DNA of 64,000 nucleotides from Triatoma infestans (lineage: Eukaryota > Arthropoda > Insecta > Hemiptera > Reduviidae), in NCBI GenBank assembly GCA_011037195.1, contig JAAEAF010004398.1:1-64000 (forward strand), in the 5' to 3' direction. Each line of letters starts with the position of its first letter. Position 1 is the first letter of the stretch. Positions 1 through 11,399 of this stretch are shown in pieces. A program made the translations under genes and the position numbers. A model generated the notes under the pieces. The model saw only the letters and a list, made by a program, of their open reading frames with translations, ran no database searches and was not told the DNA's origin.

Positions 1-1345
1 AAAAGCAGGCAGTTTAAAAACGGTCTGTCAAATTCTCTATATACGTGCAATCAAATGATTGCTCAAAATTTACTAAAACATACGCAAACATTACCCAAAA
101 ATATCTTAAAAACCATTCTGACTGCTAAATAATGTTGAGAAAACCCAGATGTTGAACCCAGAAATGAAGTAGGCAAAAATCTTCGGCCAAAATCATTTTT
201 ATAAATGTAGATTTTGAAATATCGCTCAAAATTTACTAACTCTTACGCCAAATTTACCCACAAATATCTTTAAAAACCCTTTTGAGTACTAAATAATGTT
301 GAGAAAACCCAGATGCCTACTTCATTTCTGGGGATAATAAACCCAGAAATGAAGTAGGCAAAATCTTCGGCCAAAATCATTTTTATAAATATAGATTCCG
401 AAATATCGCTCAAAATTTACTAAGGCATACGCAAACATTACCCAAAAATATCTTTAAAACCCTTCTGATTGCTAAATAATGTTGAGAAAACCCAGATATT
501 GAACCCAGAAATGAGTAGGCAAAATCTTCGGCCAAAATCATTTTTATAAATGTAGATTTTGAAATATCGCTCAAAATTTACTAAGTCTTACGCCAAATTT
601 ACCCACAAATATCTTTAAAAACCCTTTTGAGTACTAAATAATGTTGAGAAAACCCAGATATTGAATCCAAACATGAAGTAGGCAAAATCTTCGGCTAAAA
701 TCATTTTTATAAATGTAGATTTTGAAATATCGCTTAAAATTTACTAAGACATACGCAAAATTTACACAAAAATATCTTAAAAACCCTTTTAAGTACTAAA
801 TAATGTTGAGAAAACCCAGATGCCTACTTCATTTCTGGGGATAATAAACCCAGAAATGAAGTAGGCAAAATCTTCGGCCAAAATCATTTTTATAAATGTA
901 GATTCCGAAATATCGCTCAAAATTTACTAAGGCATACGCAAACATTACCCAAAAATATCTTTAAAACCCTTCTGATTGCTAAATAATGTTGAGAAAACCC
1001 AGATATTGAACCCAGAAATGAGTAGGCAAAATCTTCGGCCAAAATCATTTTTATAAATGTAGATTTTGAAATATCGCTCAAAATTTACTAAGTCTTACGC
1101 CAAATTTACCCACAAATATCTTTAAAAACCCTTTTGAGTACTAAATAATGTTGAGAAAACCCAGATATTGAATCCAAACATGAAGTAGGCAAAATCTTCG
1201 GCTAAAATCATTTTTATAAATGTAGATTTTGAAATATCGCTTAAAATTTACTAAGACATACGCAAAATTTACACAAAAATATCTTAAAAACCCTTTTGAG
1301 TACTAAATAATGTTGAGAAAACCCAGTTATTGAACCCAAAAATGA
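1..1345. repeat. Satellite Sat1, higher-order array
   Basis: Tandem monomers share the phrase aaacccagatattgaaccca and the phrase aaatcttcggccaaaatcat. Occurrences of the latter start at about 178, 361, 522, 685, 868, 1029 and 1192, so the spacings are 183, 161, 163, 183, 161 and 163. Blocks 361-867 and 868-1374 therefore form a 507-bp three-monomer higher-order unit, and the copies are nearly identical. The longer monomer carries an extra palindromic piece (gcctacttcatttctgggg next to its reverse complement). No coding potential is seen. Confidence 0.93.
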
Positions 1346-2126
1346 AGTAGGCATATAAAATTGGCTGATAAAATACTGTATTTATGTAGATTTTAAACTT
1401 CGTTTGCAATTTACTGACATGATCGTAATTAAACCAAAAATGCCTTAAAACTCTTGTGATTGGATACTATATAATGCTTAGAAAACCCAGATAATGAACC
1501 TAGAATTTGTAACCAGTAGAAAACACAAACCTGTTTGTCAATATCTCTACTTAATTATAATTTTTATGGGTATTATAAATAATCTGGTTTAGAAAAACCC
1601 AGATAATAAAACCCGGAATTCTAGCCGGGTATCTCCACAAACCGTCTATCAAAATCACTGTTTAAATTCACAGAAATATGATACAATAATTTAGTAAAAG
1701 ATAACTCGAAAATTTTTTCAAAAACTTAATGAGATATTAAATACTGTTTATTGAAAACCCATATAAGAAAACCCATAGATTATAGTCCGCAGCCTAAAAA
1801 CTGGCTGTCAAAATCCTCGTATAAACAAGAGCACAAAATTTACTAAAAAAAAAAAAAAAAATATTAGAGCTTAGCTCCCTGCCAAAAAAAATGTAGCCTG
1901 AAGCCACATTATATATTATTAGATAATACTTAATAAACCCAGATATTAAACCCAAAAATATAGCCGGTATCTGAAAAACCATCTGTCAGAATCTCTAACT
2001 AATATTCATTAAAACTAAAAACAATTAATTAATACAGACACTTATTCCTTCTTTTTTTTTTAAACAAAAAAATGCCTTAAAACCCATTCTGAGTTCTAAA
2101 TAATGCTTAATAAACCCAGAAATATT
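1346..2126. repeat. Diverged Sat1 monomers
   Basis: The phrase aaacccagat followed by ttgaaccc or similar recurs at about 1320, 1487, 1596, 1756, 1936 and 2113, but intervals and sequence have drifted from the homogeneous array. This is the eroded edge of the satellite. The A/T runs produce short spurious ORFs only. Confidence 0.8.
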
Positions 2127-3199
2127 CAGGGTGTCCTATTTAAAAGGGGCCACATTTGAAATAACTCTTAAACGAAGCAAGATATCAACAAAATTGAACA
2201 TAATGTTTGTTGAAGTATTTGCGCTCTAGTTTATGATGGTGTTAATGTTATTTGATTTTATTGCCGCCTTACTTCTGAAATCGGTGGTTGAAAGTTGCGA
2301 CTACCTTTTGACCCCCACTTTTTCCTACTGTATTAAAAACTACTGAAATAAAAGAAAGTAAAAATGAAGAATAATGCCGTCAATTTCACTTCAATATTTC
2401 AAACCATTACCGAGATATTCAGTCATAATGATTAAATTTTCGTCGTTTTTTTCCCCCTATTCTTTGTTAGATAAACTAACAATTAAAGCGGATTTTCTGA
2501 TTAATTTCTAATAAATAGTAGAGTGCGAAATGCGACAACACTTAAAACCTATTTTTAAACCACAAGGTACTTCAAAAAAATCAGGTAAAACTCATTAACA
2601 CAAAACAATATTCCAGTTTATTTACAAAAATCTATAAAAAATATTTCCTATTTATTCAAAAATGACCTGCTTGGCTTAACCGTTAAGCGCAAAAATTTAA
2701 GAGGCGATCTGGAAGGCCAGCTTACCGATCCCTGTCTCCCGATCCAGCGGCTACTGAACATCTCATTCACTTTTCTCCTGGCCAGATCGCCAGATTTAAC
2801 CACTTAAGGTTTCATGTGTTGTCAGCATTTTGAACTCTCTTATTTATTAGAAATTAATAAGAAAATCCGCTTTTAATTTCAGTTTATGAAACAGAGAAAT
2901 AGGAAAAAAAACGACGAAAATTTAAGCTTTACGATTGAATCTCTCGGCAACGGTTTGAAAGTGAAATTAACGGCATTATTCTTCATTTTTCCAGAAGTTT
3001 TCATTAAAAGTGGTGGTCAAAAGGAAATCGCAACTTTCAACCACCAATTTCAGGTGTAAGGCGGCAATAAAATCAAATAACATTAACACCATCATAAACT
3101 AGAGCGCAAATACTTCAACAATCGTTATGTTCACTTTTTTGATATCTTTCTTCGTTTAAGAGCTATTTCAAAACTGGCCCGTTTAAATGGGATACCCTG
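2127..3199. mobile_element. Fold-back (long inverted repeat) DNA element
   Basis: The ends are inverted copies: the left begins cagggtgtcctatttaaa and the right ends tttaaatgggataccctg. Homology continues inward for roughly 440 bp per arm, for example tttatgatggtgttaatgtt on the left against its complement near 3090. The central ~200 bp holds short inverted pieces (ggcgatctgg-aaggcca and tggccagatcgcc) that in translation resemble the WPxRSPDL motif at the third catalytic position of Tc1/mariner-type DDE transposases. It is inserted in Sat1; no clean target duplication was identified. It looks non-autonomous, derived from an element whose transposase C-terminus survives only as this scrap. 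Confidence 0.85.
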
Positions 3200-3935
3200 T
3201 ATATTTAGCTAGCTAAAAACCGGCTGTCAAAATCTCTATAATGTACATATACGAGTAAACCAGCGCTCAAAATTCACTAAAAGATATTCGAAATTAACCT
3301 CCTGCCAAAAAAAAAAGCCTTAAAACCCATTGCGAGTTTTAAATAATGTTTAATAAACCGAGTTATTAAACCCAGAAAAAATGTAGAAGGTCGCTCAAAA
3401 TTTTTTATTAAAATCATGGCTAAACTAAAACAGACAAAAATCATCCTTCCAAAAAAAATGATCTTCAAACCCATTGTGAATACTAAATAATGCTTAATAA
3501 ACCCAGATACTGTACCCAGATTTTTTTTTTTTTTTTTAATTCGGTTGGCTAAAAAACTGTCCCGTCAAAATCTCTATACAAAAAAAAATCTACTACCCTA
3601 AAGACCCTAAAATAAAACCCCAGAAATTAAAAAGTCCTAATGTAATGTCAATATACGTATCTGTCCAAAAAAAAATATTCTGTAGAACCTAAAAAAAATT
3701 TTTTTTTTTTTCAAGAAAACCCTTTAGAAATATCACCCAGAAATATTTTAAAGGCAACCTAAATGGTTCGGTTAAAATTACTTTGTAGAAAAGACGCACA
3801 CAAACACCACGTAAACCCAAAATGATAAAACCTCAATTCAATTTATTTTCAAAATGCATAGAAGAAACCCAAAATTTAGGACCCAGAATCAAAAAGGGCT
3901 AAAAAAAAAAAAAAAAAAATAGGTACATTACTAAA
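3200..3935. repeat. Diverged Sat1 continuing after the fold-back element
   Basis: Sat1 phrases (ttaataaacccagatactg, taaataatgcttaataaacc) resume directly after the fold-back element, which shows it interrupted the array. Several A homopolymers of 10-20 bases are present. Confidence 0.7.
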
Positions 3936-3949
3936 ATCTAGTTTCTTAG

Positions 3950-4265
3950 TTGTTGTAGTTGGTTCCGCAGAGCTCGAAAAGTATCAGACATCTTTTTCCA
4001 TGATAGCCGCGTTTCTTTTTGTGGTCCTCGACCCGGTTCTATCGCCCAACATCAGAATGCTTTTTGTCAAAATAGTGTGATAAACATAGACCTGCATGGA
4101 GCAAATTTAGTTATAGTTACTACATAAAACTAAATTTGCTCTGTGCCAAGTCTACGTTATCACATTGTTATGACAAAAAGCATCCTGATTATGGGCGAAC
4201 GGCATGAAACTAGCCGATGACCACAAAAAGAAGCATGCTTCTATTAAGGAAAATATCTCTGATCA
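3950..4265. mobile_element. Family A hairpin element, copy A1
   Basis: The arms are inverted repeats: ggttccgcagagctcg at the left, and gatgaccacaaaaagaag on the right opposing the complement near 4015. The centre near 4110 is tatagttactacataaaact. Both arms carry degenerate hammerhead cores: CTGATTA on the plus strand near 4185, and CTGATGT with loss of the GAAA block on the minus strand near 4050. This is the most eroded copy, consistent with its position in old satellite. Confidence 0.8.
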
Positions 4266-4556
4266 AGTTTCTAATTTTAACACTCACATAACATTATCAT
4301 ACTGTGTAGTTTAGATAATTTTCATTTATTTATTACCCGTTATTACCCGCATTTATAAATCTCTCCGTATAACGGAAAATATCGGAAAAGGCAACCAAAA
4401 TACATTCTTATTTCTGATAAACTGATTTTGTTCAAACACAAGAATTTTGATTGACCACACATTAAATTCTCATTAATATTAATTACATTGACGATAGAAT
4501 GGTATAATATATTGAAATGACACTTAAGGTGTCAAAGAAAGTAAAAAAATAATAAG
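4266..4556. other. AT-rich spacer
   Basis: I see no coding frame, no recognised repeat end and no RNA gene in this stretch. It contains a short inverted pair around gacacttaaggtgtc (about 4518). Confidence 0.4.
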
Positions 4557-4868
4557 ATGTTTGTATGACAATGGCCAGAGGAGTTTTTATAGAAAAAAGA
4601 ATTCTTTGTTGCCCTACGTTTCGGATATCGTCGGTGCCCTTCTTCAGGAACTCTTTAGGGTAGGATAGGAGTGAACGTTGAGGAAGTTGAGATTAAAATC
4701 AATAGAAAACAAATATTTTGATTTCAATTTCAACATTATCAACTTTTACTCCTCTCCTACCCTAAAGAGCTCCTGAAGAAAGGCACAAATGGTACCTGAA
4801 ATGTAGTTCAACAAAGAATTCTTTTTTCTATAAAAACTTCTCTGGCCATTGCCGTATAAACGTTCATA
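4557..4868. mobile_element. Family B hairpin element with hammerhead-like cores, copy B1
   Basis: The palindrome ends are tttgtatgacaatggccaga and tggccattgccgtataaacg, and gaattctttgttgccctac pairs with the right arm. Each arm contains a hammerhead-type core. On the minus strand (about 4660-4611) it is CTGAAGA, a G/C-rich stem II and GAAACGTA; stem I can pair GTTC with GGGC. On the plus strand (4767-4812) it is CTGAAGA ... TGAAATGTA, degraded. The sequence is unrelated to family A outside the core. Confidence 0.75.
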
Positions 4869-5690
4869 TTATAATATTAAAGCTTGACGATTACTGAAAA
4901 CCATTTAAACAAAAAAAAACTTATAAAAACTGTATGTGTTTTAAATATTTCAAAGAAAACCCAAATAAAATACCCAGAAACAAACTGAAAATCTAGCAGT
5001 AAAACTTTTTTTAAAAAAAAAAAGCTGAATCCATTTTAAGTTTTTCTAAAATACGGTAAGAAACCCAGAAATTTTCTGTAAAATAACGTTTGGATATTAA
5101 AGTATTTAAGAAAAACCCTAAAATAGAACCCAAAAATGTAGGCAACTTAAAAAAAAAAACAACCATATGAAATATACCTCTCTTCATAGTGTCATACGAA
5201 CTCCCAATTAAATTAAACCTTAAAAAAAAAGACCCTAAAATAAAACATAGAAATAAAATTATCAAAAAAACCCCGGTGCAAATTTAAATAATCCTAACGC
5301 TAACTCAAAGCGCTGAAAAAAACAAACTTTATTTCCTAAATTTATCAGAAATATTTAAATGACCCTAATATTTAGTAAAAAAGTTTAAAAATAAAAACCC
5401 AATAAAAAGAACCATAAAAAAAATTGTTAAAACTACTAATCGGTTGATATCTCTAAATTACGTAGTTATTCCCCCCCAAAAAAATCGTAAAAATAATATG
5501 CCTATGAATAAACCCTTTAAAGAAACCTAAAAATATAAATCGGTTTAAAATAATAGAGATTAAAAAAAACAAAAAAATTAAAAATGAAATTATATAGAAC
5601 CCAAAAAATTAAACGGTCAAAAATAATCCATTTTCAAATTCTAGTAAACATTAAAATTTGTAAATTTAAGGCAAAAAAAATGATATTCAA
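4869..5690. repeat. A-rich decayed satellite
   Basis: Scattered aaacccagaaat and cctaaaataaaaccc phrases link it to Sat1, but no regular period remains. Many A runs are present and no coding frame of substance. Confidence 0.5.
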
Positions 5691-7110
5691 CCCAGAATTG
5701 TTGAAACCCGACAGCTAAAAACCGCCTGCCAAATTCTCTATGTATACCTACATTCTAAGCAACTTTTAAAATTCCGCAAAGATATATCCGAAATGTGCAC
5801 AAAAATGCCTTAAAACACTTGTAGGTACTAAATAATGGTTAGAAAACCCCAGATATTGAACCCAGAAATGTAGTCGGCATTTAAAAATCTATATTTTCAA
5901 ATTCATTATATATGTACAATGAAATCATTGCTCAAAATTTACTGAAACATACACGAAATTAACCCAAAAATAGCTTAAAACCCTTGTTGATACTAAATAA
6001 TGCTTGGCAAATCCAATTATTGAACCCAGAAATATAGTGGGCATATAAATTTTTTTGACAAAATCCGCATTTATGTAGATTTTATATTTCGTTTGCAATT
6101 TAATGACATGATCGTAATTAACCCAAAAATGTCTTAAAACCCTTGTTGATACTAAATAATAGTGAGAAACCCCAGATATTGCACCCAGAAATGTAGTCAG
6201 CATTTAGAAATTATCTTTTCAATTTCATTATATAAATACAATCAAAGCATTGCTCAAAATTTACTGAAACACACGCGAAATTAACCCAAAAATGGCTTGA
6301 AACCTTTGTTGATTATAAATAATGGTTAGGAAACCCAGATATTGAACCCAGAAATGAAGTAGGCATATACAATTTTTTGACAAATTCTGTATTTATGTAG
6401 ATTTTAAACTTTGCTTGCAATTTACTTACATTATCGTAATTAACACAAAAATGGCTTAAAATCTTTGATGATTATAAATAATAGTTAGGAAACCCAGTTA
6501 TTGAACCCAGAAATGATGTAGATATATAAAATTGTCTGATAAAATCTGTAGTTACGTAGATTTTAAACATAGTTTGCTATTTATTAACATAATCAGAGCG
6601 AGCACAAAAATGGCTTAAAACTCTTGTAGATACTAAATAATGGTTAGAAAACCCGGATATTGAACCCAGAAATGGTGTACGCAGTTAAAACCGTCTGTAA
6701 AAGCCTCTATATTCTTGCAACTAAACCATTGCTCCAAATTTATTAAAATCATACTCAAAATTAACCCAAAAATTACTTGAAACCCTTCTCAGTAATAAAT
6801 AATACTTAATGTACCCAGATGTTGAACCCAGAAATGAAGTACGTAGTTTAAACCGTCTGTCAAGGTCTTTGTTTATGTACAATCAATTCGTTGCTTAAAA
6901 TTTAGTCCAAGAATTTCTTGAAACCCTTTTTAAGTACTAGAATAATGCTTAGGAAATATTGAATCCAAAACTTAAAACATACAGGAAATTTGATAACCCC
7001 AATAAAATATCTTATATATTTGTGGGATTATTCTATTATATAATGCGCCAAAATATATAACCCGGAAATAGGTTAAACCAACCAAAAAAAAAATGACGGT
7101 TAAGAAATTG
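5691..7110. repeat. Sat1, diverged but recognisable array
   Basis: Repeated units carry ttaacccaaaaatggcttaa, gatactaaataatgg and cccagatattgaacccagaa at roughly 150-170-bp spacing (for example near 5800, 5960, 6130, 6290, 6455, 6610, 6765). These are older and more diverged than the 1-1345 block. Confidence 0.85.
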
Positions 7111-7149
7111 TCAAAGAAAATACTTTATAAGGAAATTTGTAAGGCCAAA

Positions 7150-7554
7150 AAAATAAAAAAATGGGCGGCAGGAGATTGTAAGTATAAAATAAACAAAAAT
7201 TACTGAATAATCCTTTGTATTTTCTGTTTACATCCTCTAATTACTGGTAAGGAGGAAGGCAAGATTACTATCGTATCAAATTAAGAACAAATCAAATTAT
7301 CACCGGAAGTTTCTGGTGTGTTTTCCGGAAGTGTTTGCTAAGGTTCCCCTTAGTGCAAAAAAAAATTTTTTTTGTTTTTGTGTTTTTTTGCACACCGATT
7401 TTTATGATACTAATCATATAAAAAAAGGCCTATCACTTTTATTTGATACATTTTTATGAACGAAAATTGCTTTTTAATAGGGTTTTTTTTTAGAGAACAG
7501 TAACGTTATGGTTTCCACTAAAGTACAATTTATGGTTTTACCAGCATTATTAGT
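7150..7554 (+). repeat. R2 repeat fragment
   Basis: R2 diagnostic phrases are cctatcacttttatttgata and aacagtaacgttatggtttc, followed by a phrase like taaagtacaatttatggttt. The same series recurs at 9775, 24850 and 50100. R2 is a subfamily related to the dominant repeat R. Confidence 0.65.
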
Positions 7555-7806
7555 GTCAGAGATAATTTCCGTAATATAGCCTGGGCTTCTTTTGGTGGTC
7601 ATCTACCGATTTCAGGCGTTCGCCCATCATCAGAATGGTTTTTTTGTCAAAACAGTGTGATAACATACACTGTTTTGACAAAAAAAAAACATCCTGATGA
7701 TGGGTGAACGCCCGAAACCGGTCAATGACCACCAACAAAAGAAGCAGGCTATCACGGAAATTATAACCTGGTGCTTTCCAGGTCTGCGAAACCAACCACA
7801 ACAGCA
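7555..7806. mobile_element. Family A hairpin element, copy A2
   Basis: Inverted arms are joined at a short centre (gtgtgataacatacactgtt). The left arm runs from tcagagataatttccg; the right arm ends at gcgaaaccaaccacaac. Hammerhead cores lie at 7597-7638 (minus) and 7689-7731 (plus). It sits inside an R2 copy. Confidence 0.88.
7689..7731 (+). ncRNA. Hammerhead ribozyme motif, type I (A2 plus arm)
   Basis: The core CTGATGA (7694-7700) is followed by stem II GGGT-GAAC-GCCC (G·U allowed), then GAAA (7714-7717), the palindromic stem III ACCGGT and cleavage-site C (7723). Stem I would pair CATC with AATG; the first pair is mismatched. The minus-arm copy (7597-7638) keeps CTGATGA, a stem II of GGGC with GCCT, and GAAA. 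Confidence 0.72.
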
Positions 7807-8265
7807 ACCAACCTACAATAACTTTTTACCTTTATTTTTCCCAGATTTTTTCCAATGTTTGGGTTACCGTCAGGTCACTCCTTCCGTCAAGAACTCACTA
7901 TCCAGGCAAACACCATCCTCCAGCCATTTTTCCCGCCATCAGCACCTCAATTTCTTACTTCTATCTCCTTGCTGGCCAATCACTTTTCCTGTTTCTCTGA
8001 TAGATCCGATGCTCTCACCATTTCTGGACCATCTTCCTTCTGGCATTCTTGTGAGGTATCATTTTAAATCATCTCTTCCATGGTTTTCCTTTACTCCCAT
8101 CTCCTGCCTTATAATCTACATTTCTCACCTTATCCATCCTTCGCATCTTTTCCATTAGTCCAATTTCTACTACCTTCAGTTACGCACAGATATATCTAGG
8201 TGGTGGTCCTATGTTTCAGCCATCATACGCGCGTATCCCTTCGATGATGGGAATAGAAAACTCTT
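7807..8265 (-). pseudogene. Possible non-LTR retrotransposon C-terminal remnant
   Basis: Read on the minus strand around 8055-8090, a frame gives DLKWYLTRMPEGRW, which resembles the W-x-x-HVxRMPExR motif in the C-terminal tail of many insect non-LTR reverse transcriptases. Flanking frames are broken and no catalytic domain is present. It is C/T-rich on the plus strand, unlike its neighbours. This is a weak assignment; it could also be unrelated unique sequence. Confidence 0.3.
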
Positions 8266-8420
8266 CACTAATTCTCCTTGGATAAGGTACTGGTATAGTG
8301 TGTGCGCCTCTCATGTCATGATTTTGGTGGTGCACTCTAACATCATGATTTTCGTATATTATTCAATCTACCGTCATAATTCTGGTTTACTATGCACACT
8401 ACCACATATAACATATCAAA
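8266..8420. repeat. Decayed copy of the 18-kb minisatellite unit
   Basis: ctggtatagtgtgtgcgc, ctctcatgtcatgattttgg and ctaccgtcataattctggt match the unit of the array at 18088-18845 at lower identity. About four units are present. Confidence 0.6.
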
Positions 8421-8889
8421 ACATTGCCCTAGTCATCACTAAATTGCCTACTATATTAAATTTAAAAAGAAGGACCGGTACTAAACTTTTCGCAAATCCC
8501 TTGGTTGCCTAAACTTAAATTAAAATCAAACTATTTATACTACATTCGTATAGAATAATTTCAATTCACTAATAAATGAGATATCCCAATAAATACACTC
8601 ACACATATAACACATTCACCCAAATAAATACATTCAAGCTTATAAAAAGTTTCATACCAATAAATACATTCATAACTAAACAATCATATTTTATTTGCGC
8701 ACAATTAAAATATTGTTCTGGATATTCCCCACTATCACATTAAGTCATTTAACCTAAAACTAAAATAGGACCTTCGAAAACATTTATTATCAAGGGTTTC
8801 AAATTGTTAGGCCTTAAAATTATAATGAGATGAATTTTTTGTTGCTGTAAGTTAATTTTGTGAATCACAACTTTCTCAACGTACACTTT

Positions 8890-9024
8890 TCATCTATCCT
8901 AAAGAGCACCTGAAGAAGGGCACACCAATAGTACCCTGAAACGTAGAGAGCAACAAAGAATTCTTTTTTATTTTTTAAAAACAAATTTCTCTGGCGATTG
9001 CCATATAAACATCTCATTATCATT
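8890..9024 (+). mobile_element. Family B element, single arm (B2) with hammerhead-like core
   Basis: It matches the right arm of B1: taaagagcacctgaagaagg, then gaaacgtagagagcaacaaa, ending tggcgattgccatataaac. The core has CTGAAGA, stem II AGGG...CCCT and GAAAC-GTA, so core and stem II are intact. Stem I pairing is poor. The left arm is missing. Confidence 0.65.
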
Positions 9025-9035
9025 AATTATCCACG

Positions 9036-9275
9036 ATTGAACTTTAAATTATGGTAGTTCCTTATGACGGTAAGCGCGCGAAAATAGAATACTGATCTAC
9101 TTATTTTCGAGTTTGACTGGCTCAGAGTTTTTTTTTGGGTGGGTGGGTGGCGGAGGTCCACGGGAGGTACGGAGATACTGAATGCCTTAGATACTAGTAA
9201 GACAGACATCTAGTTACTTACTGAAGTAAGGTTACACATACTAGAGTAGAGCACATAAGATTTTATACAGTACTC
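9036..9275 (+). repeat. Repeat U1, copy 1
   Basis: It shares an ordered series of phrases with 18880-19125: a ttgaacttt block, cttattttcgagtttg, a G-run (gggtgggtgggtgg), and actagagtagagcacata followed by ttttatacagta. Function is unknown and no coding is seen. Confidence 0.6.
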
Positions 9276-9284
9276 CCTTTTTGT

Positions 9285-9625
9285 AGTTTTGATATATTTT
9301 ATTTATTTATTTATATTGTATATTTATATATTATATTATATATAATATGTATAATATATATGTATTTATATTATATGTTAATTTTTTTAATCATAATTAA
9401 GCCTTGTTTCTCTACACTCTTTTATTATTCCCCATAATTAATTCAGTTTGTGTATTCTAATTATTGTTACGGGTTAAATCTTATGTATTTAGTTTTCTTA
9501 TGTATCTGTGTATATGTGTTTATTTTTTCTTAAATTTGTGTAGTATATAACCCAACATAGTCTGTAAGCAAAATAATACGACGAACCAAAGTTAATTAAT
9601 AATTAACAAAAAAAAAATAATATTT
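9285..9625. other. AT-rich low-complexity stretch
   Basis: It is dominated by TATA/ATATA runs at 9300-9380 and A/T-rich sequence after. No recognised gene or repeat end is seen. Confidence 0.5.
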
Positions 9626-9774
9626 TGTACAGTAGATTTCCATCCATTCCTGGATTGGTAAAGCCGCACATTATATCAGCACCCGGGACTTATTTCACAG
9701 TACTGTGTGGGTGGGTGGACAGCATACTCAATGCTTTGTGGGCCTAAATTCACGTATTTCTTTTAAATTTTTGT

Positions 9775-10085
9775 ACGCTAATTTTGCACACACTTTGTAG
9801 CCCTATCACTTTTATTTTGAAATAATTTGTTTTGTTTTTTGTTTGAAAGATTGGATTATGTTTTGGGGATTTTTTTGAAATGTTGTCGGGCGTTAAGCTT
9901 TTCTCTAAAGTATCATTTCAAGTACAATGTATGGTTCTAACACCTATATGATATTAAAATAAACATTAATAGCATTGTTAGAATTCCTAATTTTTCTTTA
10001 AACTTGGAATGCTTATTAAACAGATTTAGTATAGGAGAAAGTCGTGTGAGTGTTTCATGCCAGATTTTTTTTTTTTTTTTTTGAA
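9775..10085 (+). repeat. R2/R repeat 3' part
   Basis: The sequence has the R2 body phrase ccctatcacttttattttga and ends with the R terminus aggagaaagtcgtgtgagtg, then ttcatgccaga and a T run of 18. This is a 5'-truncated copy in plus orientation. Confidence 0.7.
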
Positions 10086-10555
10086 AAATATAATCGCACT
10101 TTATTAAAATTGCCATCCTTAATGTATTTTCTTAGAATAAGAAACGGCAATTTTTAAAAGCCATAATTTAAAATTTATGAAATCAATTATGTAAAAACTA
10201 GTAAGTAAAACAAATGCAATAAGAGTTTAAGTATATTAGAATAATGATTGCATTATTAGCGAATTTCAAATCACACAAAAGGGACGCTAATAAATGCAAT
10301 AAAATAAATTAAAAAGAAATAAACTAAAATATTCAAAAATTGCTTTGCTATAAGAAATCAAGTTCTAAAATTTACAATAAAAAAAATCTGGAGTGAAATG
10401 ACATTCGATTTCTTCATTTAACAATTTTATGAATATTGGTAAAATTCTTACAAAATGTTTAATATTATATTGGTGGTCAAACAATACATTGTAGTAAAGT
10501 AAAATTTAAGACACAAACAAAACGATCCAGAAATCCAAGAAACCGAGAAAATTAA
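10086..10555. other. AT-rich sequence, nothing recognised
   Basis: No frame, RNA gene or known repeat end is visible. Sequence is strongly A/T with short direct repeats of aatgcaata. Confidence 0.4.
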
Positions 10556-10607
10556 TGCATACTAATAGTTAAACTACATGCACACGTTAAACTACTGCAT
10601 ACAATAG

Positions 10608-10835
10608 TTAAACTACACGCAGCAGTAGTACAGTGCACACACTGAAAGACCTAAATTCTCTACACCAAGTAAACTACGACGTTCTACTAAACTTTGCCCT
10701 CCTAAATATGACCAAGCTATATACCTAGGAATAGGCTAAACATTAAGCTGTATTAAAGAACACGCAGCAGTAGTACAGTGCACACACTGACAGACCTAAA
10801 TTCTAACCAAAGTAAACTAGCCCAGTTTTAAATTG
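10608..10835. repeat. Direct duplication, about 146-bp spacing
   Basis: cacgcagcagtagtacagtg plus cacacactga and agacctaaattct occur at about 10615 and 10761. This is a local tandem duplication with minor divergence. Confidence 0.75.
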
Positions 10836-11199
10836 GACGTAACGGTGGATTTGTTAAAGTACATTTAGTCATGGTATTTGAGTTTGTAGACTTTAATACC
10901 TTAAAAGCTGTTTTGCGGGTAAAAGAGGATATAGTTTAAAGTCCCCAGATAAGGCGTCAAACAGTTTATGCTCGATTTAGCACTAGTAAAATGGAAACTT
11001 TACATGATGTTTGCGCAGTAAACCGTAAATCACAAATAAGTATTGACTATCGCAAGCTAAACAATTCTGTTTTATTTTAAATCTGTCTGAATTTAATTTT
11101 AATTTTCGTCCAAAATTAAAAAAATAAATAAATTTTTATTTTCTTATTTATTTTACATAAATACATAAATATATCTTCGGAGGAACCATATATTTTACT

Positions 11200-11345
11200 T
11201 TGAAGATTTTATGGTATTCTCATAGAAGGCTTAAACGAAACACCTTCAATCAACGCTTCCGATTTCTGCCTAGACTTCTTAACAAACGCTCTAAACTAAG
11301 ATTTCTGAACAAAACTCAACTTTATACCTCACTGTACGGAGTTAC
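11200..11345 (+). pseudogene. Jockey-type reverse transcriptase fragment
   Basis: The plus frame gives HRRLKRNTFNQRF and RLLNKRSKLRFLNK, matching the thumb/C-terminal region of the jockey copy at 59650-59760 (HTRLKRITLNQRF, RLLDKRSKLTLLNK). Only about 45 codons survive with no catalytic residues; it is a dead scrap at the edge of the tandem array that follows. Confidence 0.8.
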
Positions 11346-11399
11346 CTGTTATCTGCTTGGGTACGGAAAAGTCACTGTATCTGGAATAACATACTAAGT

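Noticed and set aside
1..7100. CRISPR-like array because of regular repeats
   Set aside because: Units are whole tandem monomers without spacer/repeat alternation, and the DNA is eukaryotic.
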